A DNA stretch of 64,000 bases. Source: Episyrphus balteatus. Lineage: Eukaryota; Arthropoda; Insecta; Diptera; Syrphidae. The notes under the pieces are model-generated. The model made no database searches, was not told the DNA's origin, and saw only the letters and a list, made by a program, of their open reading frames with translations. Below, in pieces: positions 12,669-25,292 of the stretch (its first letter is position 1; every line of letters begins with the position of its first letter). The stretch spans positions 117,989,028-118,053,027 of the forward strand of contig NC_079136.1 in NCBI RefSeq assembly GCF_945859705.1. Reading direction: 5' to 3'. The position numbers were made by a program, and so were the translations under genes.

Positions 12669-12714
12669 ACTCTCTCTCTCTCCCTCTCTCTCAATCTTTC
12701 TCCCTCCCCCCCAC
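12669..12714. repeat. (CT)n-rich microsatellite
   Basis: CTCTCTCTCTCTCC followed by CTCTCTCTC and further C/T-only sequence. It is an imperfect simple repeat. Confidence 0.85.
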
Positions 12715-15008
12715 TATTTTGTGTGAAGGATATAATTCCGTTTTTAGGTGTATATCTCGTCGTCATCGTCGTCGTGTGTAGAAATATGATTCACACCACA
12801 ATATCCCGCATGCAAAAGCAAGCACATTCGCATATATATTTTTATATATATCAGTTTAAAGCAACACAAAGCATGCTGTTAGAGAGCTTCCACTCTAGAG
12901 AAAAGTCTTTTATATAGATACCCGTGAGTAAAGAGCTTCCTCTGGAGTCCCAAATATAAGATGATGAAGAATCTTTTAAGTGCAATTTGCTGCCATACGG
13001 ATATGACACACAGTAAATAGATATTATATAGAGTACAGCTGGCCCCAATACCATAACAACTATATGTATGTACCTACTTTCATAAGCAAAAGCAACCGCC
13101 ATTATCCCGGATAACTTTATGATGCTTAAGTGGTGCAAGTAGCAGCATCAAGTCGTCGTCCTTGCCTAGCGGATGGTGCATTATAATTGAAGTAAATGGC
13201 TCATAAAAGCCGGAACAGCCATGTAAAATGGGGCAATCGTACCCCATTCACCCACGTTCACTTTACCATTGAGGGGGTGGTCAACATGCACAACAGGGTC
13301 TGGTCTGCAATATCGTCTTTGTATCATGCGATATTCTATTAGTGCGGACTACTTAAGTGGCTCACATCTCTTTTCCCATTCTCTACATCTATAGAAGTCC
13401 TGCTGTGTTGCAACATAGTGTTGGACTCTAGTGCGAAGAGGATCAATGAATAATTGTTGTAGTCAGTCTCAGCTCAGTAGCACCCATTATGGGAAACGGT
13501 AGGAAATAATCCAAATACACTACCCAATGATGACCATCACGACGAGAGAGAGGGGCATTGTGAAGACTCAAAATGGAATTCAGCAATAAAACCTTCAATG
13601 TGAGCAGTTAATGGGAAATTATATACTACAATCATATGGAGGAAAAAAATCATTGCAATTGAAATTTTAATGGACCACCAGAAGGATAAGAGTTAATATT
13701 GTGAGAATGGAGTTCAGTAAAAAAGGAGTTGTTAAAAAAGGGACTCCAAATGGAAGCTTACTAAATGCCAATATTTATGGTTAGATCGTGCTTAGTTGAA
13801 GAGCTGCTAACAATTTTAACTAAATGAACGAGTTCTTCATTTGTTATATTTACAATGATAAATATGAAGTGACCAAGTGAACAGGGAGAACAAAAGATTT
13901 CACAGCTTTTATAAGCAATACTGCTCTCTTTTCTTTTTAAATTCTCTGCTCTTTTGCAGAAAATGTTCTTGGCTCATTGAAAGTTCACTGTTTTTTTCTG
14001 AGGATTCTGTTTTTTTTATATCTAATGGTTTTCTTAGTGATAAAAACAAGAAATAGAGAAAAGTTTTACATGATGATATTGAAACAGAGAAGTTCTTTTT
14101 GAATTAAGATTATGTATTGCTTATTAAAAAAATTCGAAAATGAAACTTATTTTATTAATTTATTAAAAAAATTTATACAAAATTTTAGAAAATTTTCAAA
14201 AAACACATTTTTGGATTTTTAAAATAATATTAAAAAATATTTCAAATTTTTTTTTGAAAAATCAATTTATTGAAAACGGATTGTGTGAAAAATTTTTAAA
14301 TTTCGTTTTTATGTGTAAATTAGTTATTTCTTCAAAATGGCATACCAACATTTTTTTGAAAAATATTTGAACATTTTCATAATTATATAAAAAATTATTT
14401 TTTTAAAAAAGCTCTAACGACTTTCGATTTTTTTTTTTTTTTTTCAAAAATTCTTTTTTTATAAAAGAAATCAAAAAGCATACTTGGTTTTGTGTAAAAG
14501 ATCATTTAAAACAGTGTTTAGTCAATTATAAAAAAACAGATTTTATTTATTTTTTCACTACTTATGAAAATACTCAAGACTATCAAATTTTCCCTAATTT
14601 TGTTGAAAAAAAAGCTTTAACATGATAGTAAATTTTAATGAAATTATTTTCATGATTTTAGTTTTCTGTTTTCTTTCTTCTTATGGAGATAAATGACGAT
14701 ATTGTACTACTTTTGCACAATCCACAATTTCATTTATTAAAAATGTTTAGCTTAAAGATCGAGTATTCTCTCATTAATGCTATGTACACTTACCATCGGA
14801 GGAAGAAACCGTCTTTATAATGTAAAAACAACAAACTAACGTACGATATAAAACGAAGAAAAGAAAACAAATCAAAATGAATTCGGTAAGTCATATATTT
14901 CTTTTGAACTTGGATTATAAATGTTTGAGATAGTGAGCTAAAACATTATAAAAATAACAAAATAACTTAATAATAAGAATTAGTTATTAAAGAAAAAAAA
15001 AAAAAAAT

Positions 15009-15026
15009 TACGTATACGCCATAGTG
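15009..15026 (+). repeat. Poly-A plus TACGTATACGCC motif, copy 3
   Basis: It reads TACGTATACGCCATAGTG after a long A-run (A15 then TT). This is one of six plus-strand copies. Confidence 0.65.
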
Positions 15027-15157
15027 TACATAAGTTGCGAGAGTGCCAATTGAGTGGAAAGACGAAATGTACTCATTTTGAAGTGATGATTTGTTATCAA
15101 ATATACATAATTTAGAAAAAAAAAATACAAAAGAACAAACATACCTACCCACATATA

Positions 15158-15413
15158 GTCGCTGTTTAAGAAAACAGGCATAACTCAAAAATCCTGTTTT
15201 TTTTACTTATTACTGCCAATCTACTGGAAATAATACATTCTTAATTTTTGTAAACTCAGAATAAATTTAAAGGATTTGCATCCTATTACACAGCTGATTC
15301 TTTTTCTTCAAATTATAAAAAAAAGTGTGAAAAATTGACAAACTTGGAAATTTAAAACAGCTTTTCTGAAGAATTAAGATTTTTGAGTTATGCCAGTTTT
15401 CTTGAACAGCGAC
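15158..15413. mobile_element. 256-bp MITE with about 36-bp terminal inverted repeats
   Basis: The left end GTCGCTGTTTAAGAAAAC continues AGGCATAACTCAAAAATC. The right end, read inverted, gives GTCGCTGTTCAAGAAAAC, then TGGCATAACTCAAAAATC, so the arms differ at only a couple of positions. The centre is AT-rich and non-coding. Flanks are ACATATA on the left and GATATAC on the right, so an ATATA duplication offset by one base is possible but unproven. The transposon superfamily is not assigned. Confidence 0.75.
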
Positions 15414-18400
15414 GATATACAACGCAAAGGTACGTTATGGATGTTAGATGAATAAATAGAACGAATTGAAATATATGTATAGAAGTTTTGGGGTTGAATA
15501 GTATTTTCTCTTGAATTCTCCAGGAAATTGATTGTCTTTGCCATTACCGCAGTCTGAAATCATTCCATAGTTTGATTCACTCCTTCAAAATATTGTTAAG
15601 TTTATCATTTATTAAATTATTGCTCGAAGTATGTGTGAATTATAAAATAATAAAATCAGCATACGAAAAAACTATATTTCGTATTTATTATTTGTTGGAT
15701 TTCATGGAAAGTGTATGTACTTTATATTTTGTTTGATCAGTTGATGTGATTTATTCAAATCTTTTTCTTTTATAATCTTATTAGGTAACTTCTTCAAGAA
15801 ATTTCAATTTCTATGAATAAGATTTTATTTTTAGAAAATTTTTATTTATATTTTTAGAAATCCGATATAAAATCCTTCAATAATATCAAGAATCTCAATA
15901 CAAAAAAATAAATAAAAATCAAATCTGTTCAAAATTGCACTTAAAATCGTATTTCCACACAATCCCTATCAAGATATTTTTTTCATTTTAAACTCAAAGT
16001 TAAAAGAAAAAAAAAAACATTTCCATCAATTCGACTTATTTCTTTTCAAGTACACCTACCTACTTAATTTTTGAAAAAAAAAAGAAAAGAAATAATATGA
16101 AACCTCTAAAAACCAACCGATGCGTCAATTCTCAACCATGTTTTTAATCAACCGTAAAATTTGTCTTTCTCACAAAATTTTTCCTTCCAACAAGGACGAA
16201 ATATAATAAAAATAGAAGAAAAAAAAAATGAAAAAAAAACTTAGTCATCCATTGAAGGAGAAGAATTGCTCCTATACTATACGCATCATTAAACAGCTTT
16301 CACATTCCAGTCTCCTCCTCACATATATCTATGACGTAGGTAAGAAACGTATAAGGGATCTCTAGAATAGGTACAAAATCATATATAAATCCATCTCTCT
16401 AAGAAATTCGAATGTTTAAGACGACGGAAACAGCTCTCTCAACACACACAAACATACACATTTTGACTCCAATTCCAAGGAAGAAATACCAAACCTACCT
16501 CCATTTCTTTTTTTATGAAAATAAAAAAAAAGTTATATCCTGACAAAAAGTGTGGTGCATGTCAAGTACGGATATCGTATGTGGTATCCATAGTGAATGG
16601 GGCAACCCATGATCCACATTAAATTCTTTTTTTTTTTTTTTTTCATCTAAAAGCTTTTGAATTTCTTCAAAATTATTTCTAAAAATGTCCTTAATTTTTA
16701 TAGCAATATTAGGACTTTTTTTTATTTCCTGTTTATGTGTTGCCTTATGTTTTTTTGTTATAAGATGCTGAAAAATAAAATTATTCCCAAAAAATCATAA
16801 ACTTCCACTTCTTGGAACAAAGGCTGATGATTCTTCTGCGTTGTTATTTCTAACTTTATTAAATCTCTATGTCCTTAAGAAAAGTATTAAAACCAAGATG
16901 TATAAAAGTCTGTGTGTGTGTGTGTTGTTTTTTTGGGTTTGAGAATGTCATAAACAAAAGTGATGAGTTGAAATATTTTCTTGTTTGTCATCATCAGTGA
17001 TTTGTTAATTCTATATAAACCTAGTCCTGCAACAAGGACAACAGATACTCGTTAAATTAATTACATATACACATATAAAGAATTTTCATAGCGGTAATCG
17101 TACAAGAGTTTTTGTTGTTGTCTTCTTGGTGTATTAGGTACCTATTTTCATTTTGAATGTGAAAATCCTTAATTTTTGCCTCAATCAGTAGTAAAAGGAT
17201 TTTTGCTCCTTTGTTTTTTGTTTGTCATTATTAACCCTGATATGGAGAGAGATGAAGAAGGCTGGAGATGACTGCTTTGGGTTTGGTTAGAGAGATGAAA
17301 TCTACATTTGTCATGGTTCCTTTATTCATGTGTATCCTTTTTCTCATTACACAACAATTGTTTGAGAAAAATTTTTGTATCACAAAACACCCAAGGACTT
17401 ACTTACTGACTATAACAACTGTGTTCACATCCATATTACTTAAGGATCAACTATTTTCATGTTATTATTACTGTTAAACATCCTTTTTTGATGTCCTTTT
17501 TCTCCCAAGTCTCCTATATTTATTGTTTTTTTTTTTTTGTCTTTTGTGTATTTGTTTCTGTTTTTCCTTTGTATTGGTATCTGTGGTTAATCAACAAACT
17601 ATTTTTGTTATCCTTGCGGAAGTAATTAACGACGCACTAAAAATGGGTGGGTGGTACACTATTACATAAATATATACTACATACAATTTTAGGAAGAAGG
17701 AAAAAAAACCTAAACTGACAAGGACATCATTTACTGTCTTGTCAGATGTAAATCATTTTGTTTAGGTGAAAAGAATTGAGAAGGATATAGAGAGTGAGAT
17801 GGTGATGGTGATGATATGTAAAAAACAAAAAGGATTTCCAGGATATGACTGGCGTTGCGAGTGGGAGGATGGTTAAAAAATGTGGGCGCCTCAAAATGGC
17901 AATAAACATAACACATCAATTCCCTTTTTGTTTTGTTTTATTTTAAGTGGTTTTATCCTGGAAATAGAACTTGAAAATGAGGTTTATGTGTGTATTGTAA
18001 TAATTATTCTTGTTCCGTTCGTTATATTAGTGTTGTTATTATTGTGTGAATGGAATTAGTATAATGGGTTTGGTTGTGGTCATAAAATTTGAGTTCAAAC
18101 AATAAGAATCAGATCTTTGTTATATTTGTTTTTTTTTTTTTTTTTTTTTTCTGAGAGAGAAAAGTGCTATGTTGTTTATGTAAGGACTATGTTGTTACTG
18201 GAAATATAAACAAATAAGTGCCATTAATAGCAGTGTTTGAGACCCATTTTTGACCCCTTTTTTTTTTAGAAGTTTTGACACATTTTTCTCTTTTGAAAGT
18301 CTTTTTAATTTATTTTCCAAAATTTCCCCAAAAAACTAGGTATAGAAGATAATTATTTTCTTAAGTTTTAAAGTCTGGACTGTTCATTAAAAGGTTATAA

Positions 18401-18645
18401 CAACTTTTGAGGTCATTTGGGTGGTTAGAGAACAATATTGAAGACGAATGGAACATAATGTACCATAAAGTGAATATTTTGAATATTTTAGAGAATTCCT
18501 ATAACATTTTTAATTTATTATTGATAATAATAAAACTTAGAAGGTCAAAATGAATTGTTAAGTTTTACATTAAACTCTGTCGTGAATTTATTGATAAAGC
18601 GATAAATAACAGTCAAACTTACTAGAAACATTGTTTGCTAAATAT
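15414..18645. other. No gene recognised
   Basis: AT-rich DNA with a TG microsatellite at 16910-16926 and long A and T runs (for example 18127-18150). Open frames on either strand are under 70 codons and show no domain. Confidence 0.5.
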
Positions 18646-18764
18646 TTTTGTTAACTATTTGTTATTGTTGCTGATTTGTTTTACCTCATTTTTTTCCCGT
18701 AGCTAAATAAAACGGGAAAAAATTGGAGGCAAAACAAAACATCAAAAATAACATTAACTCATTT
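18646..18764. repeat. Imperfect hairpin, about 50-bp arms
   Basis: The left arm (about 18649-18703), ending TTTTTTTCCCG, pairs imperfectly with the right arm (about 18712-18762), beginning CGGGAAAAAATTGG. The loop is TAGCTAAATAAAA-like. It may be a small decayed inverted-repeat element. A precursor of a small RNA is possible but nothing specific supports it. Confidence 0.45.
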
Positions 18765-18911
18765 TTCTGGCAAAACAAAATCCCAAATCAACTATTTGTG
18801 TTTGATAATAATGAGCGCCACCGAAGCATACAAAATGCATTCATGTATTAAGCGCTTATTTGAAAGTACCTATCAAAATCTAGTAGTTTTTGGACTTGGC
18901 TTTTCCAGTTT

Positions 18912-19475
18912 GATATTCCCCCAAGAACCCTACAAAATTTCGATTCAATCCATTTAGTGGTTTTTTTTCTATTTTATTCGATCGAATTTTAGCAAAAAAA
19001 GGCTCACGATTTTGAATTTAAATAAAATCTTCAGCAAAATGCAAAAATATATTATATATTATAATATATTTTTTGTATGCATTTTAGTTGATACAAATGT
19101 CTGAATTTATGTAAAAAAAATTAACAAAAAAAAATTCCAAGAACAAATTTTTCCAAAAATAAAATAATGACTCCAAAATTCTAAGAAGTAAAATATTTGC
19201 CATTTTTAACGATATTTCAGGGGTAGTTTTCTTTAAACTTTTGTGGATTCAGTACAATAAAAATTTCCAAAATATATTTTTTTTCCTTTTTTTTTTTGTT
19301 GAATTTTTTGTATTTTAAATTCATTTATTTTAATCAATAAAAGCTCATAAAAAATCTTTGCACTTTGTAAAGTAAAAATTGCGATCCTTTGATTTTTGAA
19401 AAAATTCGATCAAATAATACAAAAAAGCGACTCAATGGATTAAAGCAAAAACATTGTAAGGGTTTTTGACCGCAT
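18912..19475. mobile_element. Inverted-repeat element, decayed
   Basis: A left arm running from about AAGAACCCTACAAAATTTCG through TTCGATCGAATTTTAGCAAAA pairs with the inverse of 19380-19475, which reads TTTGATCGAATTTTTTCAAAA and contains AATCCATTGAGT against AATCCATTTAGT. The arms are about 100-130 bp and well diverged. There is no coding sequence between them. A non-autonomous DNA transposon is likely. Confidence 0.5.
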
Positions 19476-21134
19476 ATAAAAATGTGAAAGATATCTACAA
19501 TCAACATTATTGGTTTTCTATAAATTTCCCTTTTTTTTGGGATTTTTCAATTTATTGTAAATTTTTTTTTTTTTTTTTTCATAAAACACTACCTACCTGA
19601 TTTTTGTGGGAAATTTATTCAAGATTTCTCAACCTTCCTTATTTACCTTGTGTAAGATATTGAAGGTTAAAGTTAAGTTGGAAGTTCCAAGTTCATAGAC
19701 CAAAAAGAAGAACCGGACAAATTTCAAAAAAAATATATTTTTTCGGTAGGTATTCAACAGGATTGAAAATAATAATTTTTCTCCACACTATAAAGTTTTT
19801 AAAAATCGTTTTTTTTTTGTTTTGTTTTTAGAATTCCAATGCAACAATTTTTAACCGAAATATAGTTAGGTAGAAAGTTGAAAAACCTAAAAAAGTTTGG
19901 TTTTTTTGTATCCCTTAAGTGTTTCCAATAGTTTATTATAGGCATTTACTTAGATGAAAATTCAGGTTTTTATCACTAAAATCAAGAATTTATTTCCATT
20001 TTATTTGTTCTAGAAGTTTAAGTTACGAAATACAAATTGGCATTATTTTTTTTTCAATTTTAAATAGATAGAGTGTGTCAAAAGGTTCTCAAATTTCGAT
20101 TATTTTCCAAGTTTTAACATTAAAGATCAAAAAAAGAAGATCAAAACTTTGATCTTCTAATTTAGTGCGATTAACTGTTTGAAAATCGCGGACTTAGTAG
20201 AAACCTTCAGCGTAAAGTTACCTACTTAACTTAACTTCGAGTCCCACATTTATATGAGCACGAGTTTTATTTTCTTAATAAAAGTTTTCAAGAATTTCAA
20301 TACCTACCCATGAAAAAAAAAAAAAAAAATACTTCTGCACTCAAATATGTCATTGCACAGAATTGAGACTTGAGGACAAAATATTGTCTGTTTGTGATGT
20401 TTTGTATTTCTTAGTCAAGTATTTTAGTTCAATTTTTTTCTATTTATTAATAGAAACTTATTTTCATTTAATTGAAAAAAAAAAAAAAAAATATCAATTA
20501 ATAAAAAATGGCTGATCAATATAGCGGTCAACTATTGCTGCTCTCCATAAAATAGTCGACGAAGCTTGAAAAGTAAAGCTAACTAAATCTGATTCAAAAG
20601 ATATAGCATTGATTTGCAAATGTCAACTAATGGTTTCAGAGACATTGTTGAGCAGGTAGTGTTTTTTAGCAAACAAAAATTTATTCGAAAAAAAGGTTAC
20701 GCATACGCCACAGTGACCGTTTAATTTTAAACTTTTAAAATTTCTCAACATTTCTTATACTGAAGTTAAATACTATATTCAATCGCTTTATAATTATATC
20801 AATGCATGACTTAATTTATCTAAACCTACGTGACAAGCAAACAGAAGGTTGATAAAAATATGGAATACGTTTTTTTTTTTTTTATTTTTGTCTAATCATA
20901 CTAAATTTTGTTTTTGCCTTGAAATTTTAAACACATCAAAGATGTGTTATCAATAATTTCGCTGAAATTTTAATTTACTTTATTTTTTTTTTTGGAAATA
21001 GGGATCTTTAAAGTGTTTTCATATACAAAAAGACTAGTAAGACTCATTAGACTTAATTTATTGTATAAAGTACGTATTTTATAAAAATGCATAAGACTTA
21101 AAAAAAATAAAATGCAAGACTGGGGTCGCACGTA
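19476..21134. other. No gene recognised
   Basis: Very AT-rich, with many A and T runs and one copy of the TACGTATACGCC motif at 20698-20715. Confidence 0.5.
20698..20715 (+). repeat. Poly-A plus TACGTATACGCC motif, copy 4
   Basis: It reads TACGCATACGCCACAGTG, preceded by A7 and GGT. This is one of six plus-strand copies. Confidence 0.65.
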
Positions 21135-21678
21135 CTTGCTCTTGTAGTTCAAAGCACTTTTATGTTAGTCTACTTGTAGATTTTAAAAGCTGGATCTAAA
21201 TTTAAAAAAAATTGATATTGGGGAAGAGCCGACATTTAGGGCAAAATTTTGTTAGATGAAAAAATTTTTTTTTGTTATTTGACTTTTTTGAGAAAAAATA
21301 AAAATGCAGTTTTATTGCCACTGCTTTAAATATTACGTATACAAAGTTTAATAAAAATCGTTATAGCCGTTTTCGAGAAATTCGTAATATCGTATTTTTT
21401 TGTATGGGAGGTATACGTTATAAACGAGATATAAAAAAACAAAAAAAACCAACTTTCAGAATTCCATAAAAATCATCTGTACCAAATTTGAAGAAAATCC
21501 ATCCACCCGTTTAGGCGGTGGAAATGTGTACAGATGGACGCACAGACGCACAGACGCACGGACGGAATTGCGGGACCCACTTTTTCGGAATTCTCCATCA
21601 TCGTAATGTTGGTTTTGATTAAAACCTCAATTTTTTTTTTCGACACGAAACCAATACTTGCCCTATACCTAGAGCAAG
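21135..21678. mobile_element. Dispersed arthropod-type repeat with CTTGCTCT ends
   Basis: The segment is bounded by TA-CTTGCTCT on the left and AGAGCAAG-TA on the right. It contains phrases typical of insect dispersed repeats: ACCAAATTTGAAGAAAATCC followed by a run of GGACGCACAGACGCACAGAC type, and then a purine-rich tail. A TA duplication with short inverted ends would fit a Tc1/mariner-type MITE. However, the sequence just outside the left end (GTGCGACCCCAGT in reverse) also recurs elsewhere, so the true end may lie further left. Confidence 0.45.
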
Positions 21679-23235
21679 TAAAAAATTAAATTGTATAGAT
21701 ATTTCCAATCTCAAAGCTTATAATTATTTTAATTTTGTAGCTAAATGAATAAAAAAATATGTCCATACAAAAAATTACTAAGCTTAACACCAAATGAACC
21801 CGTACTCCTTCCTTCTATTAAATAATTTCTTTCCTGCAAAATAGAGCAAGTCGAATGAATTATTTAAAATCTAACTTTGAACTTCAGATAAAAAGATTTT
21901 ATGTGAAATTTTATCTCAATTTGACCAAATTGCCAAAAATTTAAATTCACATTAACATTCCTGTTTTTTTTTTTTTTTATTTTTGATTTATCATAAAATT
22001 ATAAGACATCCTATTAGCAAAAATCCCTTCATGACCAACCACACCTCATACCAACTTAAAATCAACTTGTATATTGCCTCATCTGACCGATGATAGCATA
22101 ATGGTTATACCATGAAGAAATTGGCCTATTAAAATGTCGTTTGAGACTTCATTAAATTTTCTAATTTGAAACCATTTGGGTCCTATGCAATGTTGTTGTG
22201 TAGTGTCGGTCGTTGTCATTTTGTCGTTAGACTAAAATTTTCAGATGACCTCATCACATCATACCCACCTCAAAATGTCTCCAAAAAAACCAATCTCTTT
22301 CTTCTTGTATACAAGAACGAACGTCTCTAACACACAAAACCCAAAATTAAACCAATTTAAGCCCCAGCGTGAAACATAACATTTAAGTAGCCCCCTGGGC
22401 GATATGCTTTGTTTTATGTTTATTGAAACATCAACACTTTAATTGGCTGTCATCTTGAAAGTGTATATAAAACATAAAATGTTGAACAAAATCAAATCAA
22501 ATAAAATACACAAAAAGAAGAAAGTAAAAATACAAAAAAGAAATAGAAAGTCTTTCAACGTTCAACCATCAAAAACTTGAATATCAAACGATTGTAGTGT
22601 TCTGGACGTGATTTTATTGAATTGCGGAGGATGCGATGCGATGATAGGAAAAGGCTTTTATGGTCGAGATTTTTTTCTTTCTTTTTATTTATTTTTTTTT
22701 TTTTTTATTATTTCATCTTCTCTGATCGATGGAATGAAAATCCTTTAATTATTTTCATCACGTTTATATATTTTCTTTGTTCTATTTTGAACGTTTTATT
22801 ACTCAATCATCTTTCAACGACAGAAATCGTTATATAAGTTTGTAATTTTATCTCATCATTTTAACTGGGTAAACGTTGAAAAGAAACGATGGGAGAAACT
22901 CAACTTAAATGATTTACTGAACTTACTCTTACTTCACTCATTGCTTGTAACGAGTTTGGTTTATTAGTAGTTGTTTACTTTGATGGACCAACCATGAACG
23001 TAAAATAATCGATTTCTGATGTCCTTTGAAGGAATGGTATTTTTAAAATCATGAAAATAATTTTAAAGGGAAATTAATTTTTTTTTTTAAAGAGCGCCGA
23101 AATAATTAATTACTCGCTTGTGAAAATTTTTTGTCAATAACGATGAATTATATATGACAAACTTTATTCTGTTCGAGTAACTTATAAAAAATGTTTTCTA
23201 AAAACTTAATTGATGTTATAAAATACTCATATCTT
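21679..23235. other. No gene recognised
   Basis: AT-rich DNA. The stretch 22040-22460 is slightly less AT-rich and shows no repeat. An open frame of 71 codons at 22622-22837 is mostly T-run translation and was not accepted. Confidence 0.5.
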
Positions 23236-23491
23236 TGTCCTGAATGTGTCCCGAACGTGTCCCGAATGTGTCCCAAACGTTTCCCAAATGTGTCCCGAAC
23301 GTGTCCCAAACGTGTCCCGAACGTGTCCCAAATGTGTCCCAAACGTGTAGCAAACGTGTCTCAAACGTGTCCCAAATGTGTCCCGAACTTGTCCCAAATG
23401 TGTCCCGGACGTGTCCCAAATGTATCCCGAACGTGTCCCAAATGTGTCCCGAACGTGTCCCAAATGTGTCCCAAACGTGTCCCGAATGTGT
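23236..23491 (+). repeat. 11-bp minisatellite, unit TGTCCCGAACG
   Basis: About 23 units of 11 bp alternating mainly between TGTCCCGAACG and TGTCCCAAATG. The overlapping open frames on both strands (VPNVSQTCPKR-type repeats and their complements) come from the repeat period. The unit CGTGTCCCGAA is clearly related to CATGTCCCGGA in the array at 11849-12200. No inverted arms are seen around this array. Confidence 0.9.
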
Positions 23492-24698
23492 CAGAAAAAT
23501 TCATTCTTTAATGTCTTTCCAAATTAAGTGAGTAAGTAAGAAAATTTAAATTGCATATATTTAAAATTTCGAAAAAAATACAAAATTAACAAATGTGTCT
23601 TTAATCGTACATAAACTTTGATGGTGTTTAATTAAATGTATTTTTAAAGCTGAAAACTCCATATCTGAATTCCCAAACATTTATTTTTATCATTCCAATG
23701 ATAGTCAAAAAATAAAAAAAAAAATTAAGACCCATTTATCCAGCCTCATGAAAACATTTCAATCTTCGTGTCCTTAAAATTGATTCTCTGGTGAGGGCAT
23801 TATTTACTCTGTCAAGATATTGATCTTGAAATAAATGAAACACAGAAATTGTACAAATATAATTTTATCAATTGAACCTCAAGGTGTTTTTTTTTTGGAT
23901 TTTATCATAAACTTTATCTTTTAACAAAAAAAAAAAAAAATACATAAAAAACAAGGTGATTCCATCCCACATATATGTTTGTATGAATGCCTGTCTTATT
24001 TATATTTCTGTTACCACCCACGCTATAACCTATCACTCATCAACAGAAATTTTTAATAAAATTTCCCTAAAGGCTATTTGAAAGCATATACAGACCGTAT
24101 ACTCGTAGGTTGGTACTGTGTGACATTTTGCTGATTCGTCCTTGTCCAATATTTTGTGATATGTAAGAATGATGTATCTATCTTTCTTTACGTATAATTT
24201 CCATTATCCTGCTTATCCTTCTCGTTAAACGAACCAAATTGTCCGTAAAAAGACATGAGTGACTATCTTATATCTACTACATACACACAAATGAATTATC
24301 ATCATTTTGTCTAAGCATTTCCTTGAACAAATTTCTCACACAGCACAAAAACACAAAACTATAAGACAAAACTTATACACAAGCTGTATCATATCCAGTA
24401 ACCATAAATACTCAAATTCATTGACAATCACTTTTGTTTGCTACTGAATTTCTATTTGTTATTTATATTCCTCTCTCACCGCTATTATTTATGTCCTGGT
24501 GTGAATATTTCCAAGGATATTAAGTCAGATTCATCAAAATCAAAAACACCAATAGGAGAATCAATCAATATTATTTACTCTGAAGAGTGCAAACTAATAA
24601 ATCACAAAAGGACCAAAATATAAGGACACACATCAAAAGGATATTTTTGTTTTTTTTTTTTTGTTTTCAAATATTTGATTTTATTTTTTTAATAAATT
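23492..24698. other. Region 3' of the insulin-like gene; no other gene recognised
   Basis: AT-rich DNA downstream of the Ilp gene on its strand. A poly-A run lies at 23926-23940. No exon or repeat shared with the rest of the window was noticed. Confidence 0.5.
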
Positions 24699-24704
24699 TT
24701 TATT
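24699..24704 (-). terminator. Polyadenylation signal of Ilp (AATAAA)
   Basis: A minus-strand AATAAA lies 54 bp beyond the Ilp stop codon. A second AATAAA lies at 24680-24685. Either could direct 3'-end cleavage, giving a 3' UTR of roughly 70-110 nt. Confidence 0.6.
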
Positions 24705-24757
24705 CATAAAATATTTTATAAAAAATTGTATATGAAAAAGTATCAAAATATCAAATT

Positions 24758-25184
24758 TTACAAACAATACAATTTGAGTTTTTGTATTGAACAGGGTTTT
24801 TTACAACACTCATTTGCAATACCATCCCTGGTTCGGCGTATTTTTGCCAATGTATTCGGTTGGAACATCGCCAAAAAAGGGAATTCATCAAATTTGAAAG
24901 TTGTTTCATAGTCTTCGATGTCTGCTTCGGTATCATATTCTATTTGATCAACTTTGGAAAAGGATTTTAGTAATATTATTTGTTTTAAGAAGAAAAAAAT
25001 ACTCACTTGATTTTTTAGTCTTTTTAGTTCCAAAGCCATTTACACAAAGTAAATCCAAAGTATCAGATAAATTCCTTCCACAAAATGTTTGATCGCCAAA
25101 AGATGGTTTGGTATTAATACAAATTATAATCATCCAACACAACCAATGTAAGAAAAATAATATTTTTAAGAAATTTGAAGACAT
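24758..25184 (-). CDS. Insulin-like peptide preproprotein (two exons)
   Basis: Complement of exon 1 (25184-25007) joined to exon 2 (24951-24758) gives 123 codons plus TAA. This is a secreted hormone precursor of the insulin family, expected to act on the insulin receptor to control growth and metabolism. A hydrophobic signal peptide covers about residues 1-25. The B chain has CG at 35-36 and LC at 46-47 (eleven residues between cysteines, as in insulin), then NGF at 49-51 and dibasic KK pairs at 54-55 and 57-58. An acidic C-peptide (about 59-97) follows, then the processing site RRTR (98-101). The A chain begins near DGIANECC, with cysteines 108, 109, 113 and 122 in the canonical CC-x3-C-x8-C pattern. 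The intron falls in the C-peptide in phase 1, as in insulin genes generally. The CGRxLxxTL and RDGxxxECC words recall Drosophila Ilp3, but the paralogue is not certain. The start is the first ATG, with an AAAA context. Confidence 0.95.
24952..25006 (-). other. 55-bp phase-1 intron of Ilp
   Basis: The donor reads A|GTGAGT at 25006. The acceptor reads TTTTTCCAAAG| at 24952. Splicing joins codon AAA-TCA-A to TT-GAT-CAA, giving KSIDQ in frame. The size and sites are typical of short fly introns. Confidence 0.92.
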
Positions 25185-25292
25185 TTTTTGTTTGTTTTTT
25201 GTTAAAATAATATTCCTTAATCCTGATGGTAGCTCATTTGATTAAGTTAAGAAGGTAAACACATCTAATCCTTGAAATCTCATTACAACGAG

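Larger units (their letters stand above)
12201..15157. other. No gene recognised
   Basis: It holds a CT-rich microsatellite (about 12669-12714), a short stretch at 12208-12245 resembling 46625-46665 in reverse, and an AT-rich region at 13980-14650. The part between about 13140 and 13600 is less AT-rich and free of recognised repeats. No exon could be supported. Confidence 0.5.

Noticed and set aside
18646..18764. MicroRNA precursor
   Set aside because: The stem is long, imperfect and surrounded by similar repeats; no feature distinguishes it from a decayed inverted repeat.
23148..23531. Open frames with VPNVSQTCPKR-type repeats
   Set aside because: Same artefact from an 11-bp minisatellite; period and frame multiplicity explain them.
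24751..25092. Plus-strand open frames over the Ilp gene
   Set aside because: They are antisense shadows of the insulin-like exons.
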